Assembly (NCBI GenBank): GCA_963597395.1
Contig: CAVBPX010000056.1
Span: 1 to 15,690 of the forward strand
Length of the DNA stretch: 15,690 nt
Direction of reading: 5' to 3'
From: Hallerella sp963597395
Lineage (GTDB): Bacteria > Fibrobacterota > Fibrobacteria > Fibrobacterales > Fibrobacteraceae
The notes beneath the pieces were generated by a model. It did no database searches and was not told where the DNA came from. It saw only the letters and a program-made list of their open reading frames with translations. Positions 6,333 through 14,250 of the stretch are shown one piece after another. The position numbers and the translations under genes were made by a program. Positions within the stretch are counted from its first letter, which is position 1; every line of letters starts with the position of its first letter.

Positions 6333-6620
6333 TTACGCCCCGAGCATCGAGATGAGCGTTCCCAAAACGACGAGGGAAAGCATCAGGTTCAAAAAGAGCA
6401 TCGTCCGGCGCACTATCCTTAAAAAGGATTCCTGAAGGCCGGAACCGCTGACGCCCCTGTATTCCTTGACGCCCAGAAGGACGCTCAAGGCGCCCGTCAC
6501 CACGAGCATCAGGGCTCCCGCAAAGTAGCCGTCCTCAATCACCAGAAGGCTTATCCAAATTCCGAGAATCATCGCGACGATTCCGACTCCGACTTCTACC
6601 AGGTAACGCTTGCGGTGCAT
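6333..6620 (-). CDS. Small integral membrane protein, three predicted TM segments
   Basis: A 95-aa protein with hydrophobic segments at about 8-28, 33-52 and 73-93. Basic residues lie at the N-terminus (MHRKR) and between segments 2 and 3 (VKEYRG, RIVRR), which suggests those parts are cytoplasmic. There is no catalytic motif and no recognisable family. The ATG at 6620 has GAGG 8 nt upstream. It is the last gene of the envelope operon, 15 bp after the Omp85-like gene. No terminator is visible because the end abuts the convergent lipoprotein gene. A link to the operon's function is inferred only from position. Confidence 0.75.
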   Translation of the reverse strand: MHRKRYLVEVGVGIVAMILGIWISLLVIEDGYFAGALMLVVTGALSVLLGVKEYRGVSGSGLQESFLRIVRRTMLFLNLMLSLVVLGTLISMLGA

Positions 6621-6635
6621 GAAAACCTCAAAAAA

Positions 6636-8390
6636 CTAAAGGGAAAAGAGCCCTATCAGGGCAATTCGCGGGAAAGCGGAAACTAGCGGCCCGTTGAGCG
6701 GCCAACTAAAGTCCAAATGGTTCACTAGTCCCGAAACGGACTTGGTCATCGCAAAACGAAGTCCGAAGCCCGCGACATAAGTGAGGTCGGAAGGCTCGAA
6801 AAGGTGCACCTCGGACGCGGTCTCGCCCGCCTTGCAAAAAACGGCAAACACGGGCGCCACCGTCCCGATTTCAAAATGCGGAAAGAAGCGTTCCTCGATT
6901 TGCCCGTAAAACCGGGCCTGTCCCGTGTAAAGATATGTCGGAAACCCGTAAAACTCCTGGTTCTGGAGGCCGCCGAGCGAAAGCTGTTTTCCGTAGGCCG
7001 AACGCTTGTACGTATCCATGTAGCCCGAAACCTGCGTCGAGAACCATTCGTTCGAACGCCAAATGTATTCCGCCGAAGCGTATTCGTAAATGTCCCGCCG
7101 GGAATCCTCGTCAAAGTAAAAGTGCGACTTGGCGTTCAATATCAGATGATGCATTCTCGACCCGAGCGAAAGATAGACCGAATAGTCGAGCCGCGCATCG
7201 TCATCCAAAGCGCCGAGGTCCTTCCAGTTCTTTGAAAAGCCCACCTTGATGGAATAGCCCTTATCGACGTCCTCCGTCCACTTCGCATGCCGAAAGTTTA
7301 CGAGCCGGTCGTAGCGGAGCCTCGAGAGCGTAATGCTTGCGCCAAAACGGGAATCGAGCATTTGAGGAATCCAGTCCTTTACCGAAGCGGAATCCACGGC
7401 ATAAGCCTTGCCGTCTTCGACAAAAAGGTATCGGGAAACGGAGGAGTAGGAACGTCCGAGCCTGTGGTAATCGTAGCTTAGGCCCAGGTAAATTTTGAAC
7501 TCCTCGCCGCCGAAGGAATGCCCGATGCGAAAGCTCGCTGAGTCCTCCTCGATGCGCTTTACCCGGATAATTTTGTTCCCGTGTTCGCGGTTGTATTCGG
7601 AAAGCGTTTCCCGGACGCTGTCGGAAACGGAGACTTCGGATTTTTTTGTCGGGAGGTCACCCGTCCAGTAATATTTCGCATCCGACTTTCCGAGGAATGC
7701 CGCCGCGGTATAGGCCCACTCGTTTTTGCTCCGCGAAAGATAGGGCTTATACATGGTCGCATAGTGCGAATATCCGTCGGTATTCCGCGAAATGGACGCC
7801 TCGAAGGAATTGTGCCGAAAGAGGAAATTGCTGTTGTTGTAAAGTCCCATAAGCTTGTCCCGGAACTCGTCATGGGAGTAGTAAATTCCTATCGTCTGCC
7901 CGAAACCGAGAAAGTTGTTTTCCCAGATGCCGATGCCGTAGTAAAGCGGACCGTCGCTCGGACGTTCAAACGAAAGCGGAATGGTGAGCGTCCAGGTATC
8001 GCTCGTCTTGATGCGCACAAGGTTTCGTCCGTCGGGAAGCACTTCGCGCGTAATGTGCGCATCGGCAATGTAGGCCTGGCTCCGCAGGTTCTTTTCGCTC
8101 GCAATCAGTTCGTACAAATTCACCGAATCGCCGACGTCAAAAAGGGCGAGTTTTTCGACCACGGATTTTCGCGTTTCGAGGTGGACGACGTTCCCCACCG
8201 CATACACAAGACTGTCCGCCCACGTATAGGCCTTGGAATCGTCAAACGCGTCGCCGTTATCGACCGCAATCGTATCGACCCGAAAATATTCGAGCGAATC
8301 CGCGGACGGAAGCATCAGGGAACGCTCAAAAACGGGAGTCCCGGCAACGGCGAACGACGCCAAAAGAAGAAAAAGCGAAAACGTTCTCAC
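6636..8390 (-). CDS. Omp85-superfamily outer-membrane protein with one POTRA domain
   Basis: A 584-aa protein with a signal peptide (MRTFSLFLLLASFAVA). An N-terminal segment is followed by a single POTRA-like domain at about 69-137 (DVGDSVNLYELIASEKNLRS, then LPDGRNLVRIKTSDTWTL). A C-terminal barrel spans about 140-584. GIGIWENNFLGFGQTIGIYY and the late stretch from LGGLQNQEFYGFPTYLYTG to EERFF and LDFSWPLNGP follow the D15/surface-antigen pattern of Omp85 proteins. These insert proteins into, or move protein or lipid across, the outer membrane. One POTRA is fewer than BamA (five) or TamA (three). The GTG start overlaps the stop of the AsmA-like gene (GTGA) with no clear Shine-Dalgarno, so coupled synthesis is likely. 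The superfamily is well supported; the specific role is inferred from its AsmA-like neighbour. Confidence 0.85.
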   Translation of the reverse strand: MRTFSLFLLLASFAVAGTPVFERSLMLPSADSLEYFRVDTIAVDNGDAFDDSKAYTWADSLVYAVGNVVHLETRKSVVEKLALFDVGDSVNLYELIASEKNLRSQAYIADAHITREVLPDGRNLVRIKTSDTWTLTIPLSFERPSDGPLYYGIGIWENNFLGFGQTIGIYYSHDEFRDKLMGLYNNSNFLFRHNSFEASISRNTDGYSHYATMYKPYLSRSKNEWAYTAAAFLGKSDAKYYWTGDLPTKKSEVSVSDSVRETLSEYNREHGNKIIRVKRIEEDSASFRIGHSFGGEEFKIYLGLSYDYHRLGRSYSSVSRYLFVEDGKAYAVDSASVKDWIPQMLDSRFGASITLSRLRYDRLVNFRHAKWTEDVDKGYSIKVGFSKNWKDLGALDDDARLDYSVYLSLGSRMHHLILNAKSHFYFDEDSRRDIYEYASAEYIWRSNEWFSTQVSGYMDTYKRSAYGKQLSLGGLQNQEFYGFPTYLYTGQARFYGQIEERFFPHFEIGTVAPVFAVFCKAGETASEVHLFEPSDLTYVAGFGLRFAMTKSVSGLVNHLDFSWPLNGPLVSAFPRIALIGLFSL

Positions 8391-10585
8391 GGGAACTCGA
8401 CCATCATGCGGTAAGCCGCCTTTTTACCCGAGGCTTTCAGTTCCGAAGCGTTCGCCTTCCGCACGGTCAGATTTTTTGCCGTCACGCCGGGCTCCGCCGT
8501 CAAAACCTTCACGAGCTTTTCACGGCGAAGTGTCGAAAGCGCTTCCATCTCGGCGAGAACCGTTTCGTTTGCGAGAGCCGTCCACGTCGAATCAAAAGCC
8601 TTGAACGCCTCGTTCGACTCGTCCGTTTCGAGCGCGGCTTTCCTATCAACCGGAGAAAGTTCCGCGCGACCCGTCGAAGCCTTGTAGAATTCAAGCTTTT
8701 CGAGGCTCTTCGCAAAATTTCCAAGTTCATCGGCTGGGCGATACGCTTCGAGAATGGCAAGGCGCGACCCGGGCTTTTCCGTTAAGACCTTCGCCCATTC
8801 CGCGGCAAGGCTGTATTCCTCGCTCGTAAAGTCGTCCGCAGCCACGTCAAACTCGAATTCCGAGGGCGTCGAAGAGCCGAAGAGGAACTTGGCTGGCGAA
8901 AGCGCGACCTTCACCATCAGGTTCATCACCGTCTGCCAAATGATTTTTCCGTAGGAGAACTGCGGATCGTTGATGTTTCCCTTGACAGGGACGTCAAACG
9001 CAATTTTTCCGTCCTTGTCCTTCAGAATATAGAGTGCAATCTTCATCGGAACGGTATATTCGGGCTTTGCGCTCGAAGGCTTGTCGCCCACGGAAAGGTT
9101 GTAGATGTCGATGGTGTTCCGGCTGTCAATTTCGCCGTCTTTGAGCGTATTGTCGGAGGCAAACCCGAAGGCTCCCGCCGTGATGGGATAGCCCGTATAA
9201 TGTTCGGAATAGACCGAAAAGTCCTTGACAGCAACGTTCTTGACCGAGACGTTTGCCGTAACGGAATTCAAGTTGGACGGGACAAATTTTCCGGAGAGCC
9301 TTACCGAGCCTCCGTGCGGAAGCGTCGCCCGGACGTTCACGTCCGCTTCCCGGTTCATCGCCACGTTCGAAGCGCTCACCGAAATGCCCGAAACATTGTA
9401 GCTGAAACCCTTGGGAACCGTGTAGTCCGCAAGCGCAAAGCGCGTATCCGTCACCGAAAAGTTCCGAAGCAGAAAATCGAGCGGTTTTGTTTCCGTCACC
9501 GAATTCTTTGCCGCAGCCGAGTCCGACAGTTCTTTCGAAGCGGGATTCTTTTTGTTTGCGAGAAGCGCTTCGATGTTGTTCGTATTTTTTTGCAGGTCAA
9601 AATGGGCAAACGCCCCGTGCACCGCGACGGAATCAATCACAAAACGGTTTTCGGCGAGGTTCGCCTCCGCAATGCCCACGCCCACGCGGGAGACTCCCAT
9701 CGTCTTGTCCGAATTCTCGGTAAGAACGACGCTGTCGAGCGAAACGGTTCCGCTCGCGCGCGAAGCGAAAATGTCGTTGATGTTTCCCGCGACCGAAATA
9801 TCCACGCCGAGTTTTCCCGAAAGGTCCTTGAAGTTCAGCGCCGACTCGAGATAGGGCTTTACGGCCGAAAGCGAAAAATCCGAGAGCTTGACGGCGAGCG
9901 AAAATTCCCCGTTCTGCATCGCGAAATGGCTCTGCACGCCAAGAGAGCCGCCGTCCGCAAATTCGAGGTTCACGCCGAGGGCCGTCTTCCGGTTTGAAAA
10001 ATAAACTTCCGGAATCCGCAATGAAAAGTCCTGGATGCGGATGTGGGAATTCACGTCGATGTCGTCATAGATGACGTCGCCCGAAAGAACCGCAATCCGC
10101 TTGACGGAAATGCCGAACGGAAGCGCGGACTCAAGCGAATCCTTTCCGGAAAGAACGGTATCCGGCGAAGCGGACCGCGAAGAATCCCCGAGCGAATCGC
10201 CCGGTGCAAAGCGGGCGAGAATATCCGAAAAGTTGAATTCCTTGCCGTCGTTAACGACCCGCGCATAGGGAGAATCCAGCCGCACTTCCGAAAGACAAAT
10301 ATTCCCGGTAAGAAGCCGGAGCGGATCCGCGTTCACGTAAAATTCGCGGAAGGCGACGAACTTCGTCGCGGCATCCTTTTCGTAGAGCGCAAAGCCCTTG
10401 ACGGAAACGGAAAAGCGGAACGGGTTAAACGAGATGCTCTCAATCCGGATGCGACGCCCGACCAGTTCCGTCGAATGTTCCTCGATGTAGCTTTTGGCCA
10501 CCCGGGGCCCCACAAGGCTCAAAATCCCGACGAGAACCGCCAGAACCAAAATACAGATTCCGATGATGCGAATCGCTTTTTTCAT
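8387..10585 (-). CDS. AsmA-like DUF748 domain protein
   Basis: A 732-aa protein with an N-terminal membrane anchor (about 5-27) and a long periplasmic part. The start resembles AsmA/DUF748 proteins (GRRIRIESISFNPFRFSVSVKGFAL). The diagnostic DUF748 core lies at about 462-570: YTGYPITAGAFGF, PMKIALYILKDKDGKIAFDVPVKG, INDPQFSYGKI and VALSPAKFLFG. After it, residues about 575-732 correspond to the OmpA-like tail of family members but are diverged and Glu/Ala/Lys-rich. AsmA-like proteins (TamB, YhdP, AsmA) form lipid-carrying bridges or help outer-membrane assembly. The gene follows the transglycosylase by 22 bp and overlaps the Omp85-like gene by GTGA. An A/T-rich stretch without Shine-Dalgarno precedes the ATG. 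The family call is firm; the function is inferred. Confidence 0.92.
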   Translation of the reverse strand: MKKAIRIIGICILVLAVLVGILSLVGPRVAKSYIEEHSTELVGRRIRIESISFNPFRFSVSVKGFALYEKDAATKFVAFREFYVNADPLRLLTGNICLSEVRLDSPYARVVNDGKEFNFSDILARFAPGDSLGDSSRSASPDTVLSGKDSLESALPFGISVKRIAVLSGDVIYDDIDVNSHIRIQDFSLRIPEVYFSNRKTALGVNLEFADGGSLGVQSHFAMQNGEFSLAVKLSDFSLSAVKPYLESALNFKDLSGKLGVDISVAGNINDIFASRASGTVSLDSVVLTENSDKTMGVSRVGVGIAEANLAENRFVIDSVAVHGAFAHFDLQKNTNNIEALLANKKNPASKELSDSAAAKNSVTETKPLDFLLRNFSVTDTRFALADYTVPKGFSYNVSGISVSASNVAMNREADVNVRATLPHGGSVRLSGKFVPSNLNSVTANVSVKNVAVKDFSVYSEHYTGYPITAGAFGFASDNTLKDGEIDSRNTIDIYNLSVGDKPSSAKPEYTVPMKIALYILKDKDGKIAFDVPVKGNINDPQFSYGKIIWQTVMNLMVKVALSPAKFLFGSSTPSEFEFDVAADDFTSEEYSLAAEWAKVLTEKPGSRLAILEAYRPADELGNFAKSLEKLEFYKASTGRAELSPVDRKAALETDESNEAFKAFDSTWTALANETVLAEMEALSTLRREKLVKVLTAEPGVTAKNLTVRKANASELKASGKKAAYRMMVEFP

Positions 10586-10607
10586 AGTGGAAAAATAAAA
10601 AAATCGT

Positions 10608-12554
10608 TTAGCGGGCGGGCTTTATCCGCAGGACTTCACCCGCCTTGACCTTTGTCGATTTGCGGTTGTTCCATTCGACGATTTCCTCGATGGTAACGCC
10701 GTATTCCCGCGAGATGTCCCAAAGCGACTCGCCAGAGGCGACCTTGTGCGAAATGAAGCCGTCCGACGCGGACTTTTCGGCCTTTTCCGCGGGCTTCAAA
10801 GATTCCTTTTGGGCCGGAGACGTTTTATTTTCTTTCGCGGAAGCGGGCTCCGGAACGTTTTTTGTGCCGGGATCCGAAACGTAAAGGCTCTCGCCCACCT
10901 GAATTTTTGCCGCATCGTCAATGCCGTTCCACTTTTTGAGGTTCGAAACCGAGACGCCGAACTTGCGGCCGATGGAACTCAGATTGTCCCCGGAGCGAAC
11001 CTTATACGTTCGCGCGGAACCTTTCGAAACCTTTCCCTTCTGCGCGGACTTTTCGTTTCCGGACTTTCCCTTGGAGGAGGCGCCGGCCGGAAGAGGAATC
11101 AAAAGCGTCTGCCCTTGCCGTATGCGGGAACTTTTCAGATGGTTCGCCGACTGGATGTCCTTCACCGAGACGCCGTACATCCGCGAAATTCGTCCGAGGT
11201 TTTCCCCGCTCCGCACCTTGTGATATTGCCATCTCGAAAAGGAACGCTTGTCCATTTTTTCGTAAGCGACAAGGAAGGAATCGCGCGAACCTTCCGGAAT
11301 GCGGAGAACGTAGCCGCTCTCCTTGGGCGGCGTGCACCAGCGCGAAAGCTCCAGGTTCAGCTCCTGAATGGTCCGTGTATCGACGCCCGCCGCCTTCGCC
11401 ACATCGTCAAGCGGCATAAATTCCACGACGGAAACGGTATCGAACGGCATGCGTTCGCGCTTTTCCACCGTCATGCCGTAATGCTCGGGATAATGCCCGA
11501 TCGTCATCGCGGCGAGAATCCGCGGCACATAGTGCATCGTCTCCTTGGGAAGTTCCAAATCCCAGTAGGTGACCGTTTTGGTCGAATCCCAGAGCGTATC
11601 CGCCTTTACGTCGCGGATGCGGCGCCGCACACAGCCTTCGCCGCAGTTGTAGGCGGCCATCGCCATCAGCCAATCGCCGAATTCGTCCTTGAGTCTTTGC
11701 AAATAACGGAGGGCCGCCGTCGTCGAAAGTTCCGGGTTCCGCCGCGTGTCCATCCAAAAGTCCTGGTAGAGGCCGTAACGCTTTCCCGTTGACGGAATAA
11801 ACTGCCAAAGGCCCGCGGCCTTCGCACGGCTGTAGGCCTTGATTTTGTAGCCCGATTCCACAAGCGCAAGATAAATCAGGTCGCGCGGCATCCCCATCGA
11901 ATCGATCTTCGCATAAATCATTTCGTCAAAGGCCGTCTTCCGCGAAAGGGAGGCCTCCGTAAAGTCCCGCGCCCGAGTCGTCATATAGACGATTTCCTGC
12001 ATCACGCGGTCGTTAAACACGACGGGCAGCGTAAACTCGGCCCGGTTGAGCGTATCGAGAAAGCTCTCGATTTCGACGCGTTCCGCACTGTCGAGCGGAG
12101 GCTCGTCCAGATTGTCGAGACCCGCTTCCTCGAACTCGTAGCGGACATACGCCGAAGCGTCCTTCCCCATGGCGAGAATTCCCGGCGAAACCTCGTCGAG
12201 AGCCGCAATAATTCTTTTGGGCATGTCGCGGCGGTAAAGCGAATCACCAGGCCGCGCAAACGCGGAATAGACGGAATCGTCGTTTTCCTCGACCAGCTTT
12301 TTTAGGGAAAGGTCCAAATGGTGCCGCGCAACGAGCCAGTCCTCCTCTTCCATCGCCTGCAGCGCGAACTGATACTGCTGCCAGGATTCCCTCATTTCGG
12401 CATCCGGCGAAACCCAGTCGCTCATCGCCCGCGAAACAAAGGATTCCTCGGCTTCGGGAGTATAGACGTCACCCGTTCCGGCACAGGCGACAAGGAAAAA
12501 CACAGTCGCCCAGACGACCAAAAACGAGACGCCCCTTTTCAGGGAAGGCCTCAC
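10608..12554 (-). CDS. mltD: MltD-like membrane-bound lytic transglycosylase lipoprotein with three LysM repeats
   Basis: A 648-aa lipoprotein (lipobox LVAC, Cys24) that cleaves peptidoglycan glycan strands. The SLT domain spans about 205-345: LALVESGY with catalytic Glu233, AAGLWQFIPSTGKRYGL, DTRRNPELSTTAALRYLQ and AMAAYNCGEG. A degenerate MltD-type module at about 380-420 (MPLDDVAKAAGVDTRT) precedes three clear LysM repeats at about 444-488, 516-560 and 601-646, separated by Lys/Ser/Glu-rich linkers. E. coli MltD has fewer LysM units. The GTG at 12554 is chosen because it begins the lipoprotein signal (RPSLKRG followed by a hydrophobic core). It also overlaps the stop of the acidic-protein gene as GTGA. 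The upstream in-frame extension is Arg/Gly-rich out-of-frame sequence. N-terminal residues 60-200 are helical and not assigned to a domain. Confidence 0.93.
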   Translation of the reverse strand: MRPSLKRGVSFLVVWATVFFLVACAGTGDVYTPEAEESFVSRAMSDWVSPDAEMRESWQQYQFALQAMEEEDWLVARHHLDLSLKKLVEENDDSVYSAFARPGDSLYRRDMPKRIIAALDEVSPGILAMGKDASAYVRYEFEEAGLDNLDEPPLDSAERVEIESFLDTLNRAEFTLPVVFNDRVMQEIVYMTTRARDFTEASLSRKTAFDEMIYAKIDSMGMPRDLIYLALVESGYKIKAYSRAKAAGLWQFIPSTGKRYGLYQDFWMDTRRNPELSTTAALRYLQRLKDEFGDWLMAMAAYNCGEGCVRRRIRDVKADTLWDSTKTVTYWDLELPKETMHYVPRILAAMTIGHYPEHYGMTVEKRERMPFDTVSVVEFMPLDDVAKAAGVDTRTIQELNLELSRWCTPPKESGYVLRIPEGSRDSFLVAYEKMDKRSFSRWQYHKVRSGENLGRISRMYGVSVKDIQSANHLKSSRIRQGQTLLIPLPAGASSKGKSGNEKSAQKGKVSKGSARTYKVRSGDNLSSIGRKFGVSVSNLKKWNGIDDAAKIQVGESLYVSDPGTKNVPEPASAKENKTSPAQKESLKPAEKAEKSASDGFISHKVASGESLWDISREYGVTIEEIVEWNNRKSTKVKAGEVLRIKPAR

Positions 12555-12790
12555 GAATCGTAGTCCAGGTCTTCCGCGTAATCGTTCCAGATCTGGTTCT
12601 GGTGGCCGTTGAAGGTCGGCTTGTCGAAGTTCACCTCGTCGTCGAGGTTTTCCTCTTCTTCCTCTTCGGCTTCCTCTTCCTCTTCCTCGGTCGAAAGCGG
12701 GACGGAAGGCTCGATGCCCTCGTTCTTCGGACGGCGTCCGCAATAAAGCGTTTCGGAAGCGTCCATGTCGAAATTCAGCTTCTTGTTCAT
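12551..12790 (-). CDS. Small acidic protein of unknown function with a Glu run
   Basis: A 79-aa protein, strongly acidic: one stretch has EEEEEEAEEEEEE (about 35-47), followed by more Asp/Glu and a Tyr/Asp-rich end (DYAEDLDYDS). There is no signal peptide or membrane segment, so it is probably cytoplasmic and disordered. The evidence that it is real is a good GAGG ribosome site 8 nt before the ATG, spacing of 15 bp from the upstream small membrane-protein gene, and a 4-nt GTGA overlap with the mltD-like gene downstream. The family is unrecognised. It could be a charge-based partner of a basic protein. The coding tract 12652-12688 is low-complexity and could vary in length by slippage. Confidence 0.75.
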   Translation of the reverse strand: MNKKLNFDMDASETLYCGRRPKNEGIEPSVPLSTEEEEEEAEEEEEENLDDEVNFDKPTFNGHQNQIWNDYAEDLDYDS

Positions 12791-12805
12791 AATGATACCT
12801 CGCTT

Positions 12806-12967
12806 TTATTTACCCAGAGCGCTGTTCACGCCAAACCAAATGATTCCGGCCGCAAGAAGCGAGAGGAACATCGTCGCATAAATAAGGATGCGGTTTACGC
12901 GGTAGGCCTTCTGGTTTTTGCGACTCCAGAAGGGTCTATCGGAACGATTTGCGTTTTTTGCACTCAT
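12806..12967 (-). CDS. 53-aa single-pass membrane protein
   Basis: The protein has a basic N-terminal half (MSAKNANRSDRPFWSRKNQKAYRVNR) and one hydrophobic segment at about 28-48 (ILIYATMFLSLLAAGIIWFGV). The layout suggests N-in, C-out topology by the positive-inside rule. No family is recognised. It lies first in the six-gene envelope operon, 15 bp before the acidic-protein gene. The ATG at 12967 is chosen because the frame's earlier starts (12985, 12988) overlap the predicted -10 box. There is no Shine-Dalgarno, and a TATATTTT box lies 5 nt upstream, so the mRNA may be leaderless. Confidence 0.65.
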   Translation of the reverse strand: MSAKNANRSDRPFWSRKNQKAYRVNRILIYATMFLSLLAAGIIWFGVNSALGK

Positions 12968-12972
12968 AAGCG

Positions 12973-12980
12973 AAAATATA
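12973..12980 (-). promoter_or_regulatory. Candidate -10 box of the envelope operon
   Basis: The minus strand reads TATATTTT, ending 5 nt before the ATG at 12967. A TTGTTT sequence 16 nt upstream, inside the terminator T-tract of the preceding gene, could act as -35. Transcription would begin at or just before the start codon. Confidence 0.4.
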
Positions 12981-12992
12981 CACATCAAGACG

Positions 12993-13037
12993 AAAAAAAC
13001 AAGCAGTTGAAAAAAATTTTTTCAACGCCCGTTTTTT
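12993..13037 (-). terminator. Intrinsic terminator after the wza-like gene
   Basis: On the minus strand, CGGGC then GTTGAAAAAA pairs with TTTTTTCAAC and GCTTG. This gives perfect 10-bp arms around one base (13006-13026). The stem is extended across a one-base bulge by five more pairs, two of them G-U. It is followed by seven T (complement of 12993-12999). Six A precede the stem, so it may also work weakly in the other direction. It lies a few bases after the stop at 13041 and separates the exporter gene from the envelope operon. Confidence 0.75.
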
Positions 13038-13040
13038 ACG

Positions 13041-14180
13041 CTACCAATTTGTAATGTCTTCCTTTGCCGTGTGCGTCGTGTGGACGGCCTGCGTGCCGTA
13101 GTAAATCAGCTGCGCCGTGGGGAGGAGCATTTTGGCGACGCGGTTCCAGCGGGCAAGACCCGTCGCATCCACATAGACGATATCGCCCGGAAGAAGCGAG
13201 AATTTGTCGCCGAAGACGAGCGCAAGCGGGCTTCGGGCGTTCAGATGGAAAATGTCGATGGCATCGGCGGATTCCGCCCGGATGACGTAGATGTTTTCGG
13301 CCTTGGCGGATTCCGAAAGAAGTCCACCGCCCTCGGCGAGAACCTCGGAGAGCGAAAGCTTTCCGTTCTTGAATTCGAGGGCCTGTTGGTTCCGAACCTC
13401 GCCCAGCAGATAGACCTTGGATTCCGAAGCGGCCGGCACGCGAATCGCGTCGCCGTCCTTGAGAAGGATGTCGCCCGGCCCCTTTCCCGCGGCGTAGGCG
13501 GCGAGGAGATTTATCGTGTAGCTCTTTCCGTCGCGCACCAGTTCCACGCGGGAGATGTTCGCCTGCGCATTTGCGCCGCCGCAGTCGTTAATCGCTTCGA
13601 GGAGCGTCACCGGGACGTCGCTCAAAGAGACCACGCCGGGCTTTGCGACGGACCCTTGAACATAAACCTTGTGCCGCTGGCTTTCGAGCAGACGGACGTC
13701 GATTTGCGGATTGTTCAGAACCTTCGAAAGGCTCTGGAAAATTTCCGTGCGCAGCTCCGCAATGGTCTTTCCGTTGACGTTGATTTCTCCGACATAGGGG
13801 TAGAACATAATGCCCGATTCCCCGACGAGCTGACCCGTCGCGTTGTCGCTCCGGTAAGAGCCGAGCGGGCTTGTGAGTTCGGGATGTTCCCAAATGACGA
13901 CCTGGACAATGTCAAAAGGTCCGAGCCTGTAGGATTCGGGCTTAAAGGAGAGCAGTTCTTCCGGAAGTTCGGCCGTAATGGCGGAAACGCCGGACGTCAT
14001 CGATGCGAGCGTCTTCGAATTGATGCTTTGCAGATGAACCTTGGCGCCCTGGAAATCGGCCAGCGTATCGACCGCGCCTTCCACGTCGGCGGACTCGTTC
14101 AAAACCATCCCCGGAGCGGCAAAACAGCCGGAGAGCACAAGCGCCGAAGCACAGAGGAAACCCGAAAGAAGATATTTCAT
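13041..14180 (-). CDS. wza: Wza-family outer-membrane polysaccharide export lipoprotein
   Basis: A 379-aa lipoprotein (lipobox LSGC, Cys19). Wza forms the octameric channel that carries capsule or exopolysaccharide through the outer membrane. Matches to E. coli Wza run along the length: APGM after the signal, YRLGPFDIVQVVIWEHPEL at 84-102, FYPYVGEINVNGKTIAELR at 126-144, then SLBB repeats at about 171-250 (KVYVQGSVAKPGV) and 255-340 (KVYLLGEVRNQQAL). The C-terminal helix RWNRVAKMLLPTAQLIYYG and final NW correspond to the segment that forms the helical outer-membrane barrel in E. coli. The ATG at 14180 has GAGG 10 nt upstream. No Wzc kinase, Wzb phosphatase or glycosyltransferase is next to it here; a TPR protein lies 70 bp upstream. 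Confidence 0.93.
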   Translation of the reverse strand: MKYLLSGFLCASALVLSGCFAAPGMVLNESADVEGAVDTLADFQGAKVHLQSINSKTLASMTSGVSAITAELPEELLSFKPESYRLGPFDIVQVVIWEHPELTSPLGSYRSDNATGQLVGESGIMFYPYVGEINVNGKTIAELRTEIFQSLSKVLNNPQIDVRLLESQRHKVYVQGSVAKPGVVSLSDVPVTLLEAINDCGGANAQANISRVELVRDGKSYTINLLAAYAAGKGPGDILLKDGDAIRVPAASESKVYLLGEVRNQQALEFKNGKLSLSEVLAEGGGLLSESAKAENIYVIRAESADAIDIFHLNARSPLALVFGDKFSLLPGDIVYVDATGLARWNRVAKMLLPTAQLIYYGTQAVHTTHTAKEDITNW

Positions 14181-14210
14181 TGCGAAAAGACCTCGTTAAA
14201 ATTTGCGAGA

Positions 14211-14218
14211 TAAATATA
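14211..14218 (-). promoter_or_regulatory. Candidate -10 box of the wza-like gene
   Basis: The minus strand reads TATATTTA about 30 nt before the ATG, leaving a normal short leader with GAGG. It resembles the boxes before the neighbouring genes. The 70-bp gap to the TPR gene shows no clear terminator, so readthrough from that gene is also possible. Confidence 0.35.
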
Positions 14219-14250
14219 AGAAAACAGGAAGGGATTTCGCCAAGGAAAAA

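Noticed and set aside
10746..11792. A 348-codon plus-strand frame opposite the transglycosylase
   Set aside because: Composition is that of an antisense shadow (Arg/His/Phe-rich), and it lies within the SLT/LysM coding region.
12555..12743. N-terminal extension of the mltD-like frame up to 12743
   Set aside because: It would add 63 Arg/Gly-rich residues in front of a lipoprotein signal peptide, and it is the out-of-frame reading of the acidic-protein gene.
13071..14213. A 380-codon open frame on the plus strand opposite the wza-like gene
   Set aside because: Complete antisense shadow of a full-length Wza homolog; no ribosome site or domain.
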